Source of the DNA: Ursus arctos
Taxonomy: Eukaryota; Chordata; Mammalia; Carnivora; Ursidae
Length of the DNA: 64,000 nt
Direction: 5' to 3'
NCBI RefSeq assembly: GCF_023065955.2
Contig: NW_026622874.1
Span: 80,746,917 to 80,810,916, forward strand
In this document: positions 10,523 through 22,319 of the stretch, in pieces
Numbering within the stretch: the stretch's first letter is position 1
How the letters are laid out: every line of letters starts with the position of its first letter
Notes under the pieces: model-generated
Told to the model about the DNA's origin: nothing
Databases searched by the model: none
Seen by the model: the letters and a program-made list of their open reading frames with translations, nothing else
Made by a program: the position numbers and the translations under genes

Positions 10523-11438
10523 AAGAACTTTTGCTAACAAAAAGATACCTTAGAGAAAAATTAAATTAGAAACCAGAAAAAGATACAGGCGTCCCAGGAA
10601 ACAAGAATATTTGAATGAAATCTTTGAATTATACTTTATCATTCAAACTCCAGCTAACTTTTATATGAAAATCAGGAACCAAACAGATTCTGAAATCTAG
10701 GTAGTCTTCATTATTTTAACTCAGCTATCTGAATTCAAAAACTGATAACAAAGAATGTTTTATTCATAACACGCACAACCAACCACAGATCAATATCCAG
10801 AATATTTGAAAAGCTAATTCCTACATAACAAAAAGAGAAAAGCAAATAGCCCAATGGCAAAACTAGAATTTTATGGAAGAAAAAAATCCTAGTGGTGAAT
10901 AAAAACATGAAAAATGTTCAACCTCAATAATAATCATAAAAATTCACCTTAAGGCCACAAAGAGTAACCCTTTTACATTCATCAGGTTGGCAAAAAATTA
11001 AGCCTGGCAAGACCAGTTATTGGTGAAGATAGGAATTCTATGCAGTACTGGGACAAGTACAATTGGTACAACTATTTTGAAAGATACTCTGCATTATCTT
11101 GCAAAACTCTACACGTTCATTCTTACAAACCAGAAATTCCAATACTAGAAAATGTATATGCCCTATTGAAAATCTTGAACCTACACACCAGGAAACGTGT
11201 GAGAATGTCCATTGCAGCATTGTTCAGAATAACAAAAAACTGGAAACAATTATTCACCAAAAGCAGAATAAATAAATGGTGCTATACTTATATAATTACA
11301 TAGTTTGAACATCCGGATTCTAATCCAAATGCATGGTTTCTGAATTTATAACATAACAGACCATTACTGATAACACATGGAGTTTTAAACAGCTCTTTTG
11401 AGATAACAATACTGTTTTGAAATGTCCCGGAAGTATTC

Positions 11439-11753
11439 CTATTCTTGCAACAAGTTCTCTAATGCTTCATGTTCCCCAGTGTATCTGTATTCCCAGATGT
11501 ACTCAGTGATTTCATTTAGTGCATTCTCGCAGTATTTCACTATTTTGCTCCCAGACACTTGAGGAAGACACTTCCAGGAGGCACACGTGACTCCGGGTTT
11601 GCCTTCATAGGGAGAAACCTGTCTTCCTTCAGGTAAACAACTGCCAATAAATATTTTCAGTTGGCTCCTTTCAAACCTAGGGTCCTGGGTTAGAACCAAC
11701 ACATGGTTTGGAATTGTCATCTTGCTTTTGATTCTGTACTTGCTGTCTGTCAA
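11439..11753 (-). pseudogene. Unrecognised 104-codon open frame, right arm mirror
   Basis: Identical mirror of the frame at 5575-5889. The identity reflects the arm identity and is not independent evidence for coding. Confidence 0.25.
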
Positions 11754-12014
11754 TCCTTTGTAGAAACAGTGTCCCCAGTGAGGTGATGCTGGCTCACTGG
11801 TCTCAATCTCGAGCAGATACAGACTTCACACAGGAAGTACATGAGAGTTTCTCCCTTCTAACCTTCCCAGTTCTTCAAGTGTCACTTGAGTAGTTTACAA
11901 CTGTGATGCACATTTCCTCCAACATGAGACACGCCACCAGAAAAAGACCTTGCTGGCACTGAAACACAAAACCACTAAATACAAAGAACTTGACTGCTGA
12001 TCAGAAATTCTTCC

Positions 12015-12207
12015 AGGGACACCTGGGTGGCTCAGTCGGTTAAGCATCTGCCTTTGGCTCATGATCCAGTGAGTCATGATCCCAGTATCCTAGGACTGAG
12101 TCCCACACTGGGCTCCTTGCCCAGCGGGGAGCCTGTTTCTCCCTCTGCCTGATTCTCTCTCTCTCTCTCTCTCTCATACACACACGCACAAATAAAATCT
12201 TTAAAAA
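12015..12207 (+). mobile_element. CAN-SINE, right arm mirror of copy 2
   Basis: Mirror of 5121-5313 in plus orientation, with head, CT-rich stretch and A-rich tail in the usual order. Confidence 0.95.
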
Positions 12208-12224
12208 AAATTCTTCCATGGAAA

Positions 12225-12530
12225 CTTTTTTAAAGTTTTTTAAATTACAATTACCTCACAGTTATATTCATTTCAGGTGTGCAATCTAGTGATTCAACAC
12301 TTGTAGGCAACACCTGGTGCTCATCACAAATGCATGACTTAATCCCTATCACCTATTGAACCCATCCCCCCAAACATCTCCCCTCTGATTACCAACAGGT
12401 TGTTCTCTATAGTAAAAAGGCTGTTTTCTTGGTTTGCCTCTTTTTTCTTCTCGCTGCTCATTTGTTTTATTTCATAAATTCCACAAATGACTAAAATCAT
12501 ATAGTATCTGTCTTTGACGGACTTATTTTG
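12225..12530 (-). mobile_element. Carnivore L1 3' end fragment, right arm mirror
   Basis: Mirror of 4798-5103, with the same order of L1 3' UTR landmarks on the minus strand. Confidence 0.88.
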
Positions 12531-13600
12531 CTCCTCAAGGCAAATCTTGATCAGAACGGGGAAATGTGAAAAGTCGTAACGGGAAATGCCACAAAACAGT
12601 CAGGAGGTTTTGGCAGGGGGAGCTCGGACACACTATCACTCTGAATAAACTGGGGACCCAACAGGAAGACATGGACTTGACCTCGCACGTGAATACTCCA
12701 CTATTCCAGCTACAGGAACTCTATTCTCATCTCTCCATCCCCTCCCCCCAGCCCCCACCTCCCAACAGGACTCAACCATGAGAAGCCACAATGATTTGAA
12801 CTACCAGATGCCTCCAATGGACTTTTGGTTCCTAACAGCCTTCTAAACTGCCCCCTTTTCGCCTGAAAACAGTGAGCCTCTCTGATGCTCCCCAATGTGC
12901 CTAAGGGTTAGTCACTGCTTCTTTGTCCTACATTCTATTCTTCTTCCTTCCCAAACAAAACCAACTTCGGCTGATAAATCCCTCAGAGTTTCTACCTTTA
13001 AGGTTACAAAATGGAGGGCAGTTTGTGTTTCTACCTGGGTCTCAGGTTCCAGCAGAATTAGGGAAGTGGGACCCCAGCTCATTCTTTTAGGAAGTCCTGA
13101 GAGTCAGCAGTTAGTGCATTCAAGTCCCAACTGAAAGCGGCTCCCGTTCCTCTGAATTTGGCTCAGGATTTCTCCCCAGAAACAAGCCTGCATCTGTAAC
13201 AAGCCAACCACAGCATCTCTGATGTGGTGTCGCAGGACCCCTCAAGCCACGGATCCCTGAGTAAAACAGGTCTGTTCAAATACCCGCAGGGAAAATGAGG
13301 ACTGAACCAGGGGAACAGCCCTCAAAATGCAAGCGACTGTGCTACTCACTTACCAGCATGTCCTGGGAAGCCGCCCAGAGCTGCCCCCTCAGCACTCAGC
13401 CAACAAGGCAGCTTCTTCCTCTACCTCGGGAGGCGACAAGTTGCTGCAAAGGCCCCAGGGTCTTCCCAGGGTGGGGGCCGAACCTACTGAAATGGCAGCT
13501 TTGGCGCTCTATTCCCTGCAGCCAGAGAGGGGCCGGATCCTTGGGGGCCTTCCAGAGCCCTTCCTGCTCTGAGGCGCCTTGGGTCAGAAAAGGCCACGGC

Positions 13601-13614
13601 GCGCCCTCTGCTGG
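13601..13614 (-). promoter_or_regulatory. CTCF-like core site 2, right arm mirror
   Basis: Reverse-complement copy of the 3714-3727 core. It points towards the palindrome centre, so left and right sites are convergent about 9.9 kb apart. Confidence 0.6.
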
Positions 13615-13665
13615 CCGTGGCTGCGCACGCAGAGAAACCGCCCCCTTCCTGTTGGAGGTGCGCGC

Positions 13666-13679
13666 GCGCCCTCTGCTGG
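13666..13679 (-). promoter_or_regulatory. CTCF-like core site 1, right arm mirror
   Basis: Reverse-complement copy of 3649-3662, in the CpG-rich patch of the right arm. Confidence 0.6.
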
Positions 13680-15092
13680 CCTCCCTGGGAATCCCTGCAA
13701 TGCTCAAAGTCATGACCCCTCAGATGGAGGGACAGAGGGTGCTCTGTTCCACCCAAGCCATCTCTCTCCATGATAGATCCTAGGGTTCGGCCCCACAATG
13801 CAAAAGGAGGGGTCCCCATCTTCCCAAGGGAAACGTCCTCTGCACAGCTCTGCCCCAGAGAGGTCGGAGGTTTGGGCTCAGGGAAATCTGACGCCCTGGA
13901 TTCCCGCCTTCTCCAGTCCCAACGCTCAGAGTAGCTACCTAGACCTCCTCCCCCCTGGTCCATGGTCCACCTCCACACACCTAGACCAGCAACTGCTTTT
14001 CATCCTTCCAACTCCTCTTTGTCTCTGCTTTTCTCTACCCCCTCTCCCTCTCTTGGTTCCTCTCACTTTCCAGGATTTGCCCAATCCCCCCACCACCCAC
14101 TCAGTGTCCCTCTCCCTGACAGTCTCTTTCTCTATCTCTCCCCAGGCCCTCAGGCCTTCTGCTCTGTGCAGCCCTGTCCAGGACCACCACAGAGGACCAC
14201 CTCTCCTGTCTCCCCCTCTCTCCTGCCATCATTCGGCCCTGGCCCTGCGCACAGGGCATGACAATCCCATTTACAAAGGCTGCTCAGGCTGACCTTGGCT
14301 GTAGCAGGGCAGTTACCCGCCTCTCCAGGGCAGAATGTGGACAGACAGACCTTGACACCTTGGCCCAGCCATGACCCCAAGGCTGCTGGAGGATGTCTGC
14401 TTCCACAACCTGGAGAGAAGGAGGGCTTTGCACGATCCAGGAGCTCTGGTGCAGAATGGACTGGAGTAAAGGACCTAAGAAGCAACAGACACATACACCC
14501 AACTCCTGCGTGGTGAGAGAGGAATGGGTCTCCTGTCACTGGCCTCTTCCCTGCCCATCCCTCAACATGGAAACTGTGGAGGATTATGGGGCATCAGGGG
14601 TCTTACCAAGAACACTGCCACCATCAGCGACCCTCAGAGCCCACCCGCTGTTGCGAGGCAGCTGGTGAGGTGAAACCAGTGCACAAAACCTGGATTAATG
14701 CAGGGCCTCCTCACCGGTCTCCCGGGGCCACTACTGACCCTTCATACATTCCTCACCATCACAACAGACCACTGCCTGGGGACAGACACCTATCCTGCTG
14801 ATCACCACACACCCCCAAAACAAGCAGACACCATGACTCAAGGGTATCTATCACCAGAGTTAATACAACCACCAACAGATCTAAATACAGGGTGTGTCCA
14901 CCTGCCCAGAAGGACTGCTTGGGCCCCTTGCAGTAAAGATGCCACAAAGGGTAATCTTGCTACTATCCTCCATCACCACCACTGCTGCCAGTTTGTTTCT
15001 GTGTGTACAGGATTCACACTGTGCTCTTGGAGGGGAATGACTGTAGGTCCTCGTGAAGGCAGACGCTGACACACAGACAGAACCGTGAAAGG

Positions 15093-15098
15093 TTTATT
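15093..15098 (-). terminator. Candidate polyadenylation signal, right arm mirror
   Basis: Mirror of 2230-2235. It lies on the same strand as the predicted repeat-exon gene but about 2.4 kb beyond that gene's candidate stop, so it could serve as a distant 3' end. That is inference only. Confidence 0.35.
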
Positions 15099-15673
15099 GG
15101 GGGGATACGAGGAGAGACAGAGCACAGGGGACAGGATGGGCAGGGAAGGCATTCAGACCATTAGGCTCATCTGACACCTTTACAACATATATACTCTGCA
15201 TAGCCTGGTTGTTACCGCTCAGGGAGATCTTCAAACTTCAAACTGACTGTCCTGTAAGTCAAACAGATTTTGGATTATTTCAATGGGATCTTATGTTCTG
15301 CCATATGCAATTTGCCTCCTATAGTATATCTGAGGCCTTGGATGAACACCTGAGTGTGTGGCTGCCTCTGTGAGTCTATATGTAATAGAAAATAATTGTC
15401 TTCACATCTCAGACATCAATGTCTGAATGTACCCATTCTCAAAAGTATCTTTTATTTCCTTCTTGGCTAGGACCTGAAATTTAATAGAAAAAAAGGAGGT
15501 CATTTCTTTGTTGTTGAAATGAGGATCGCTGCTATCTGGGCTGAGATGTTCTACTCCAAGTGAAATTTCAAGGTCTTAAATGAACACCTTTTGATGATCA
15601 TCTGCATGGAGCTATTTTTTTAAACAGTGAGTAGGGTGAGTGGCCAAAATCCCAGATATTTGGCACATTCTTT

Positions 15674-15896
15674 TTTTTTTTTTTTTGAAACAGAGAGAAA
15701 AAAAACAAAGACAGAGAAAGGGTAAACTTGTGAGCGAACAGGGAAGGCGGAAAAGGAGAGGGAGAGAGAGAAACCCTAAGGGTCTCCACACTCAGCGTCA
15801 AACCCGACCTGGGACTCAATCTCAGAACCTTGAGATCACAGCCTCAGCGGAAATCAAGAGTCCAATGTTTAACCGCCTGAGCCACCCAGGGGCCCC
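15674..15896 (-). mobile_element. CAN-SINE, right arm mirror of copy 1
   Basis: Mirror of 1432-1654. The T run at its left end is the A tail on the minus strand, and it is the same length as in the left arm. Confidence 0.93.
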
Positions 15897-17327
15897 TGCA
15901 GATTCTTTATGTACTTCAACTCCTGTGCCTCTAATGACCTCAGAAACCAATATGCTCCCGGTTTCAAAGAAAACAAAGCTGAGGTTCTGAGTAGGCCCCA
16001 CGGAGAGCTGGCATTCGGGCTGAGACATCAGCAACACAGGCAAATCCGCAGGATACTGTGGCAGAAGTTCTGGGAGATGCAAAGCTACAGGCAGGGAGGG
16101 GACTCAGATGCAGAGGGTGGTGACAGGGCTCGAGCTAGGGCGGCTCCTGGTCAACCCCGAATTCCCCACTAAGAGCCTCACTCAGGCTGAAGCCAAGGCA
16201 GCAGCTCTCTGATCTCAGTCCTGTCTTCACTTTCTCACACGGGGGCACACAAACTGAGGCAGACAAGAATCCCCAAAGAACCAAGTTAAATTTCCCACAT
16301 CTCCACGGCATTCTTTCACACAGTTCAGAACTTTCAAAAATTTAGGGAAACAATAACCTTTATAGATTATGAATGAACAGCTTTATGCCAACAATGACAT
16401 TTTCACCCAAATAACTGCATTATTCACACTGTGTGACAGACACACGCAGCAACTCGGTGTGGACCTCACTCTGCCTTCACACTCACTGCTTAAGCTGCTG
16501 GCCTGCCAGGAATGGCCTCCGCTCTACCTGAGAGAGACCATCCACTCCCCTGAGCACCTCCATCCTGCTTCTCATCCACAGTCTCCTGTTTCTGTGTGAC
16601 CCACGGCTCCCTCTCCTGTCCTTCAGATACATCGCTGGTGCTTCCCTTATAAGGAACACAACGTCTGTGTGGTTTAATGAACGTGTCCCTCCCTTCTCTC
16701 AGACACCCTAAATTCCTAACGTTAAGAATAGACCTCATTCCTTCCAGAGCGCAGGATATGGTCTCTGTACAACATCCGTGCGCACACCTGCTGTGCCGAG
16801 CTCTCGGAGAAGAGAGGCTCTCCTTCACCGCAAAGGGACCTGCCAACCACCTCAGTAGGAGTGAAAGATGAAGTCCATCAAATGGATCTCCTGAGCAACT
16901 TGGAGAAAGTGATCACGTCCTCAGCAACATTCACTCCCCCACGACATGAGACGCCTGCACGCAGGACCGCTATTCCTCATGGGGGACGCACCAGCGTCTA
17001 TCTCTGACCCACGCCACAGAAAAGAAAGAGGACGAGCCCATAGGAAGTGACTGAGCCACATTCCCACAAAACCTCCACACCTGCCTCCAGCATCTGCCAC
17101 TGTCTCTCATTCTCACCTCCCTGAGCCGACAAGAGGGCTTCCCCCAAGTATCCACAGGTTGCAGAGGATGGGGCAGACCCCAACCATAATGATGAATCAA
17201 GGGACCACAGCCCTGCTTCAGTGGTTTACGTAACTAATAAAATGTCAGCTCAAACTCAACACACTGCACATGAAGTGAGAGGTGTTTCATCCCTCCAGGA
17301 ACAACAAATGTGGACTCTGGACATGCA

Positions 17328-17491
17328 CAACAGTAAGAAATACATGTCTACCATTGTGCAATAGAGACACTTCCTTCATACCAATGGCACCTGCCCCACT
17401 GCTCAGTGTATGGAAATAGTTAAGCACAAAGCATGTATGACGTGAGAACTTCAGGATGTTACAGTGTCTCAGCCGGGTTTCCCATGCAATG
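17328..17491. other. Unique spacer between the inverted repeat and the tandem array
   Basis: About 160 bases with no resemblance to the arms' interior or to the 2.43 kb unit that I can see. No AATAAA on the minus strand occurs here, so a transcript from the array would need another 3' end signal. Similarity to the repeat unit fades in over about 17500-17600. Confidence 0.55.
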
Positions 17492-17548
17492 TCAAGACCT
17501 CAGCACAAGTCTGCCTTTGATCCACCCAAACATCCCTAAGGTGACGAT
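17492..17548 (-). CDS. Candidate terminal exon of the repeat-exon gene (coding part)
   Basis: On the minus strand the sequence 'ggcttctgtgtttccag' (17549-17565) is a good 3' splice site. The following 57 bases continue the phase 0 exit of exon A0 for 18 codons and stop at TGA (17492-17494). The matching place in the homogenised units lacks the terminal AG, so this acceptor is special to the array edge. No poly(A) signal lies close downstream. The exon is short and its call rests on splice signal and phase only. Confidence 0.3.
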   Translation of the reverse strand: MVTLGMFGWIKGRLVLRS

Positions 17549-20500
17549 CTGGAAACACAGAAGCCTGTAGGCTCTGGCATAAAGACATGGCATTTGAAAG
17601 ATAAACGGCACCACACACAGATCCCAAGATATACCCAACAGATATAAGGCCACACACGGTGCTGCCCAGACAGGAACAGGATTCCAGAAATAGTTACAAC
17701 GGGAAACAGCCACCGTATTTACCTTGTCCATCTCTGGGACCTCCTTGGGAGCGGTGCCACTGTTGTCCCCTTGAGCGCCACAGGCTTCTGAATGGGACCA
17801 AGGCCCTAGAAGAGACAGAGGTGGATTAAGACGGGTGTTGACCACGCAAGATTCAAGCCAAGCTTCTACACCTGCCCCAGGCTGTTTTACTCTCCCACTC
17901 TCAGGTCCATCCACATGCAGAGCGTTTCTCAAAGGTCTCCACTGACCACTGTGGACAAAGGAGAGACCACTCCCTCACCCTTGACGATATGACAACTCTG
18001 CACAATAGAGATGATTTCATAACTAATCAATAACGCTAGACAACTGCGGCCCCCACACGTGTAAGTGATGTGAAGACTGTGCTCCATTAAGCCAAGAGCC
18101 CAAAACATCATGTCTGTGCAGTGCACCTGGGCAATGCTTTTATGTCTGTCTATTGCACATTGTCACACTTCTCAATGGCAGACCCCTGCTGCCCAGTTCT
18201 ATATGGAGAAACAAGACAGTCCACGAAATGGATGTCCACAGAAAGTTGAGGAATGTTCCTGTGTCCTCACTCAGGCTGATCCTTGCATTGCAAAGCCTCG
18301 TGGCACCTCCTCTATATCTTCTCCAACGACACAAGTAGTCACATGATGAATACGCGCTACAACTCACATCATGCAATCCAGATCATCTTACCACATGGTG
18401 GAGGAACGAAGGGCGAGCGAGGCCCGCATGTCGACCAAGGTGGAGGAGGCTGAGGTGGCACAGAGCCAATGAAGCCTGGTAATGTTTGGCCCGTATGGGA
18501 GGACATGCAGGTTGGCCAAGGAAACCTTCTCACATCTGGACCCACCTGCAGACAGACAGGAAAATAGTTTGGTGAGACAGACAGAAGTTGTAACACCAAG
18601 AGATGAAACCCAAAGAAAGAGCTCTCAGCATCTGCCTCCTTCTCCAATACCACGTTCCAGCAGAGCCGCATCCGTGCTAGAGCACTTGACCCCTCCCCAC
18701 TGCTGCCAACTATAACAAGGGGGGAGAGGGGAATGGATATTACAGGAATAACCTACTGTGACCAAACATCACTAACCATGTCTGCCAATGGTCACTAGCA
18801 AGAAGTAGCATCTTCAAAGATGAAAAAGGAGCATGGCAAACTAGTGAAGGCAGGACACTCCAGACACGGAGGCATCGGGATCCTGGACAACACTTCATCT
18901 TTCCTCCTCAACCACACAGAATATTTTGGTTTGTTAACAAGAGAGAGAATGTGATGAAACTGCCCTTTCTTCTCAGGAATCCGAGCCACTCGAGGTGAAT
19001 CCTTTGCCTGCAAGCCCCTGACTGTCCCCACGCTGCCTCACTTCCTGACACAAGGGTCTTCTGCTCTCTGCAGTTTCTGTCCATGGCCACAAACACACTT
19101 GAGGAATTAGGGGCCTGTGATCTGACAGGGGAATTGGAAAAGTGTTTTCCAAAAGGAACGTGATACCAATAACCCTTCTATAACTCAGCAGCTGTGCTTA
19201 TCTTAAAACACAGTCACTCGGACATTTCAGCACACTGAGTTCCAGAGTAATTTTGTCCAATAGGAAATTAAGATGGGAAGCATAAGTTAGAGAAGCCACA
19301 AAACTGTATATGCTTTCCGATGGAAAACTCGAGAACGTGTGATGAGAGAAGAAACCTGCTCTCACTGTGACTTCGGACCAAACGACCTGCTCCTAGAAGC
19401 CCAACCGAAGGGCTTGTGGGGCACCGGTCATGCAGATAATCGCTAACATCCCCCCTTCAGAAAGTGTGTGTCACAGTGTGTTTTGCGACATGACACTAAC
19501 AGCTTTGATCATGCAAAATAGTTGTGGAAAGGGTACAAGGAGAGGGATTCTGTATAGCACGTTTACCAGCAGAAGTAAAACAGGGATGACTTACGAAACA
19601 TGGCCTATCTAAGCACATTCCAAACCGCAAAGCAGATAATAAAAAATGCACGGAGAGCTTCCCCTAGTTTCCAGTCGTGAGGATGACCACAGACCTTGTC
19701 ACAGGTTAATCATCTAACCGCAATATGAACACAATACGTATCGCACCTGTACATACCCCAGTGGGAATCAGGCAGCCCAGAGACGTCAGTGTACAGTGAG
19801 CTGTCAGCTTCCTTGAGTTATTTCCCCCACGTGCGCTATGGGTGAGCAGGGGTACACAAACACACACACACACACACAAACACACACAAGACACACACAC
19901 AGTGAGTGTTCTGCCATCCTTCACCTCTAACCACGTGTGGCTTTGGGAGAGGCCCCCAAAGATGATGATTTGTAACGGAGAAGCCTGTCAGCCCCTGCGT
20001 GAACTGCTTGTATTTGAGAGGTGAACGACGCCACAGACAAACTGGATGACCCACCCAACAGACACAAGGCCAGGACACGGTGCTGCCCAGACAGGAACAG
20101 GATTCCAGAAATGGTTACAACTGGAAACAGCCACCGTATTTACCTTGTCCTTCTCTGGGTCCTTCTTGGGCACGGTGCCACCTTTGTCCCCTTGAGCGCC
20201 ACAGGTTTCTGAATTGGACCGAGGCCCTAGAAGAGACAGAGGTGGATTCAGACGGGTGTTGGCCACGCAAGATTCAAGCCAAAGCTCTACACCTGCCCCA
20301 GCCTGTTCTACTCTCCCACTCTCAGGTCCCTTCCAGATGCAGAGCGTTTCTCACAGGTCTCCGCTGACCTCTGTGGACAAAGGAGAGACCAGTCCCTCAC
20401 CCTTGGGGATATGACCACTCCGCACAGTAGAGATGATTTCAGAACTAATCAATAACGCTGGACAACTGGGGCCTCCACACATGCAAGTGATGTAAAGACT

Positions 20501-22286
20501 GTGCTCCATTAAGCCCAGAGCCCAAAACATCATGTCTGTGCAGGGCACCTGGGCAATGCTTTTATGTCTGTCTATTGCACAATGTCACACTTCTTCTCAA
20601 TGGCAGACCCCTGCTGCCCAGTTCTGTATGGTGAAACGAGACAGTCCACGAAATGGATGTCCACAGAAAGTTGAGGAATGTTCCTGTGTCCTCACTCAGG
20701 TTGATCCTTGCATTGCAAAGCCTCGTGGTACCTCCTCTACATCTTCTCCACCGACACATGTAGTCACACGATGAATACGCGCTACAACTCACATCATGCA
20801 ATCCAGATCATCTTACCACATGGTGGCGGAACGAGGGGCAGGGGAGGCCCGCATGTCGACCAAGGTGGAGGAGGCTGAGGTGGCCCACAGCCAATGAAGC
20901 CTGGTAAAGTTTGGTCCATAGGGCAGGGCATGCAGGTGGGCCGAGGAAACCCTCTCACATCCGGACCCACCTGCAGACAGACAGGAAAATAGTTTGGTGA
21001 GACAGACAGAAGTTGTAACACCAAGAGATGAAACCCAAAGAAAGAGCTCTCAGCATCTGCCTCCTTCTCCAATACCACGTTCCAGCAGAGCCGCATCCGT
21101 GCTAGAGAACTTGACCCCTCCCCACTGCTGCCAACTATAACAAGGGGGGAGAGGGGAATGGATATTACAGGAATAACCTAGTGTCACCAAACATCACTAA
21201 CCATGTCTGCCAATGGTCACTAGCAAGAAGTAGCATCTTCAAAGATGAAAAAGGAGCATGGCAAACTAGTGAAGGCAGGACACTCCAGACACGGAGGCAT
21301 CGGGATCCTGGACAACACTTCATCTTTCCTCCTCAACCACACAGAATATTTTGGTTTGTTAACAAGAGAGAGAATGTGATGAAACTGCCCTTTCTTCTCA
21401 GGAATCCGAGCCACTCGAGGTGAATCCTTTGCCTGCAAGCCCCTGACTGTCCCCACGCTGCCTCACTTCCTGACACAAGGGTCTTCTGCTCTCTGCAGTT
21501 TCTGGCCATGGCCACAAACACACTTGAGGAATTAGGGGCCTGTGATCTGACAGGGGAATTGGAAAAGTGTTTTCCAAAAGGAACGTGATACCAATAACCC
21601 TTCTATAACTCAGCAGCTGTGCTTATCTTAAAACACAGTCACTCGGACATTTCAGCACACTGAGTTCCAGAGTAATTTTGTCCAATAGGAAATTAAGATG
21701 GGAAGCATAAGTTAGGGAATCCACAAAACTGTATATGCTTTCCGATGGAAAACTCGAAAACGTGTGATGAGAGAAGAAACCTGCTCTCACTGTGACTTCG
21801 GACCAAACGACCTGCTCCTAGAAGCCCAACCGAAGGGCTTGTGGGGCACCGGTCATGCAGATAATCGCTAACATCCCCCCTTCAGAAAGTGTGTGTCACA
21901 GTGTGTTTTGCGACACGACACTAACAGCTCTGATCATGCAAAATAGTTGTGGAAAGGGTACAAGGAGAGGGATTCTGTATAGCACGTTTACCAGCAGAAG
22001 TAAAACAGGGATGACTTACGAAACATGGCCTATCTAAGCACATTCCAAACCGCAAAGCAGATAATAAAAAATGCACGGAGAGCTTCCCCTAGTTTCCAGT
22101 CGTGAGGATGACCACAGACCTTGTCACAGGTTAATCATCTAACCGCAATACGAACACAATAGGTATCGCACCTGTACATACCCCAGTGGGAATCAGGCAG
22201 CCCAGAGACTTCAGTGTGCAGTGAGCTGTCAGCTTCCTTGAGTTATTTCCCCCACGTGCACTATGGGTGAGCAGGGGTACACAAAC

Positions 22287-22319
<33 letters not shown>

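Larger units (their letters stand above)
9490..11305 (+). mobile_element. Old LINE-1 (L1M-like) 3' fragment, right arm
   Basis: Mirror copy of 6024-7838 in plus orientation, with SINE insertions at 9685-9847 and 10305-10522. It encodes only relics of the ORF2 C-terminal region, with stops and gaps, followed by the L1 3' region near 11200-11300. Confidence 0.8.
9163..17327. repeat. Right arm of the giant inverted repeat
   Basis: Mirror of 1-8165; any left-arm position x lies at 17328-x here on the opposite strand. The arm continues without a break from the ERV fragment at 8366-9162 on its inner side and into the spacer and tandem array on its outer side. Whether the match stops at 17327 is unknown, because the partner of 17328 would lie outside the window. 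Regions without a recognised element are 12531-13600, 13680-15673 and 15897-17327. They mirror the unannotated stretches of the left arm. Confidence 0.95.
17723..20143 (-). repeat. Unit U0 (diverged edge unit)
   Basis: Exon A at 17723-17805 and exon C at 18392-18545. This is the last unit in the direction of predicted transcription. From its left edge to about 18545 it differs from the other units by roughly 5-12%; from 18546 to 20143 it is almost identical to them. Despite 10 changes in A and about 17 in C by my count, both exons keep length, frame and splice sites. A 3-base deletion lies in the intron near 18170. Confidence 0.9.

Noticed and set aside
19706..20078. Open frames of 72-130 codons with long Cys-Val runs, repeated in each unit
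   Set aside because: They are the minus-strand reading of the (CA)n microsatellite and change length with it.
20265..20349. A third exon between C and A (acceptor 'ctctcctttgtccacag', 78 nt to a GTGTAG donor) on the minus strand
   Set aside because: The length would keep phase, but the frame entering from C meets a TGA in both U0 and U1, so it cannot be part of the repeat reading frame. I keep only C and A.
20817..21096. Minus-strand 100-codon frame starting with ATG upstream of exon C in each unit
   Set aside because: Its first third is the intron and polypyrimidine tract before the C acceptor; only the C exon part is used in my model. A start of transcription here cannot be excluded but has no support.
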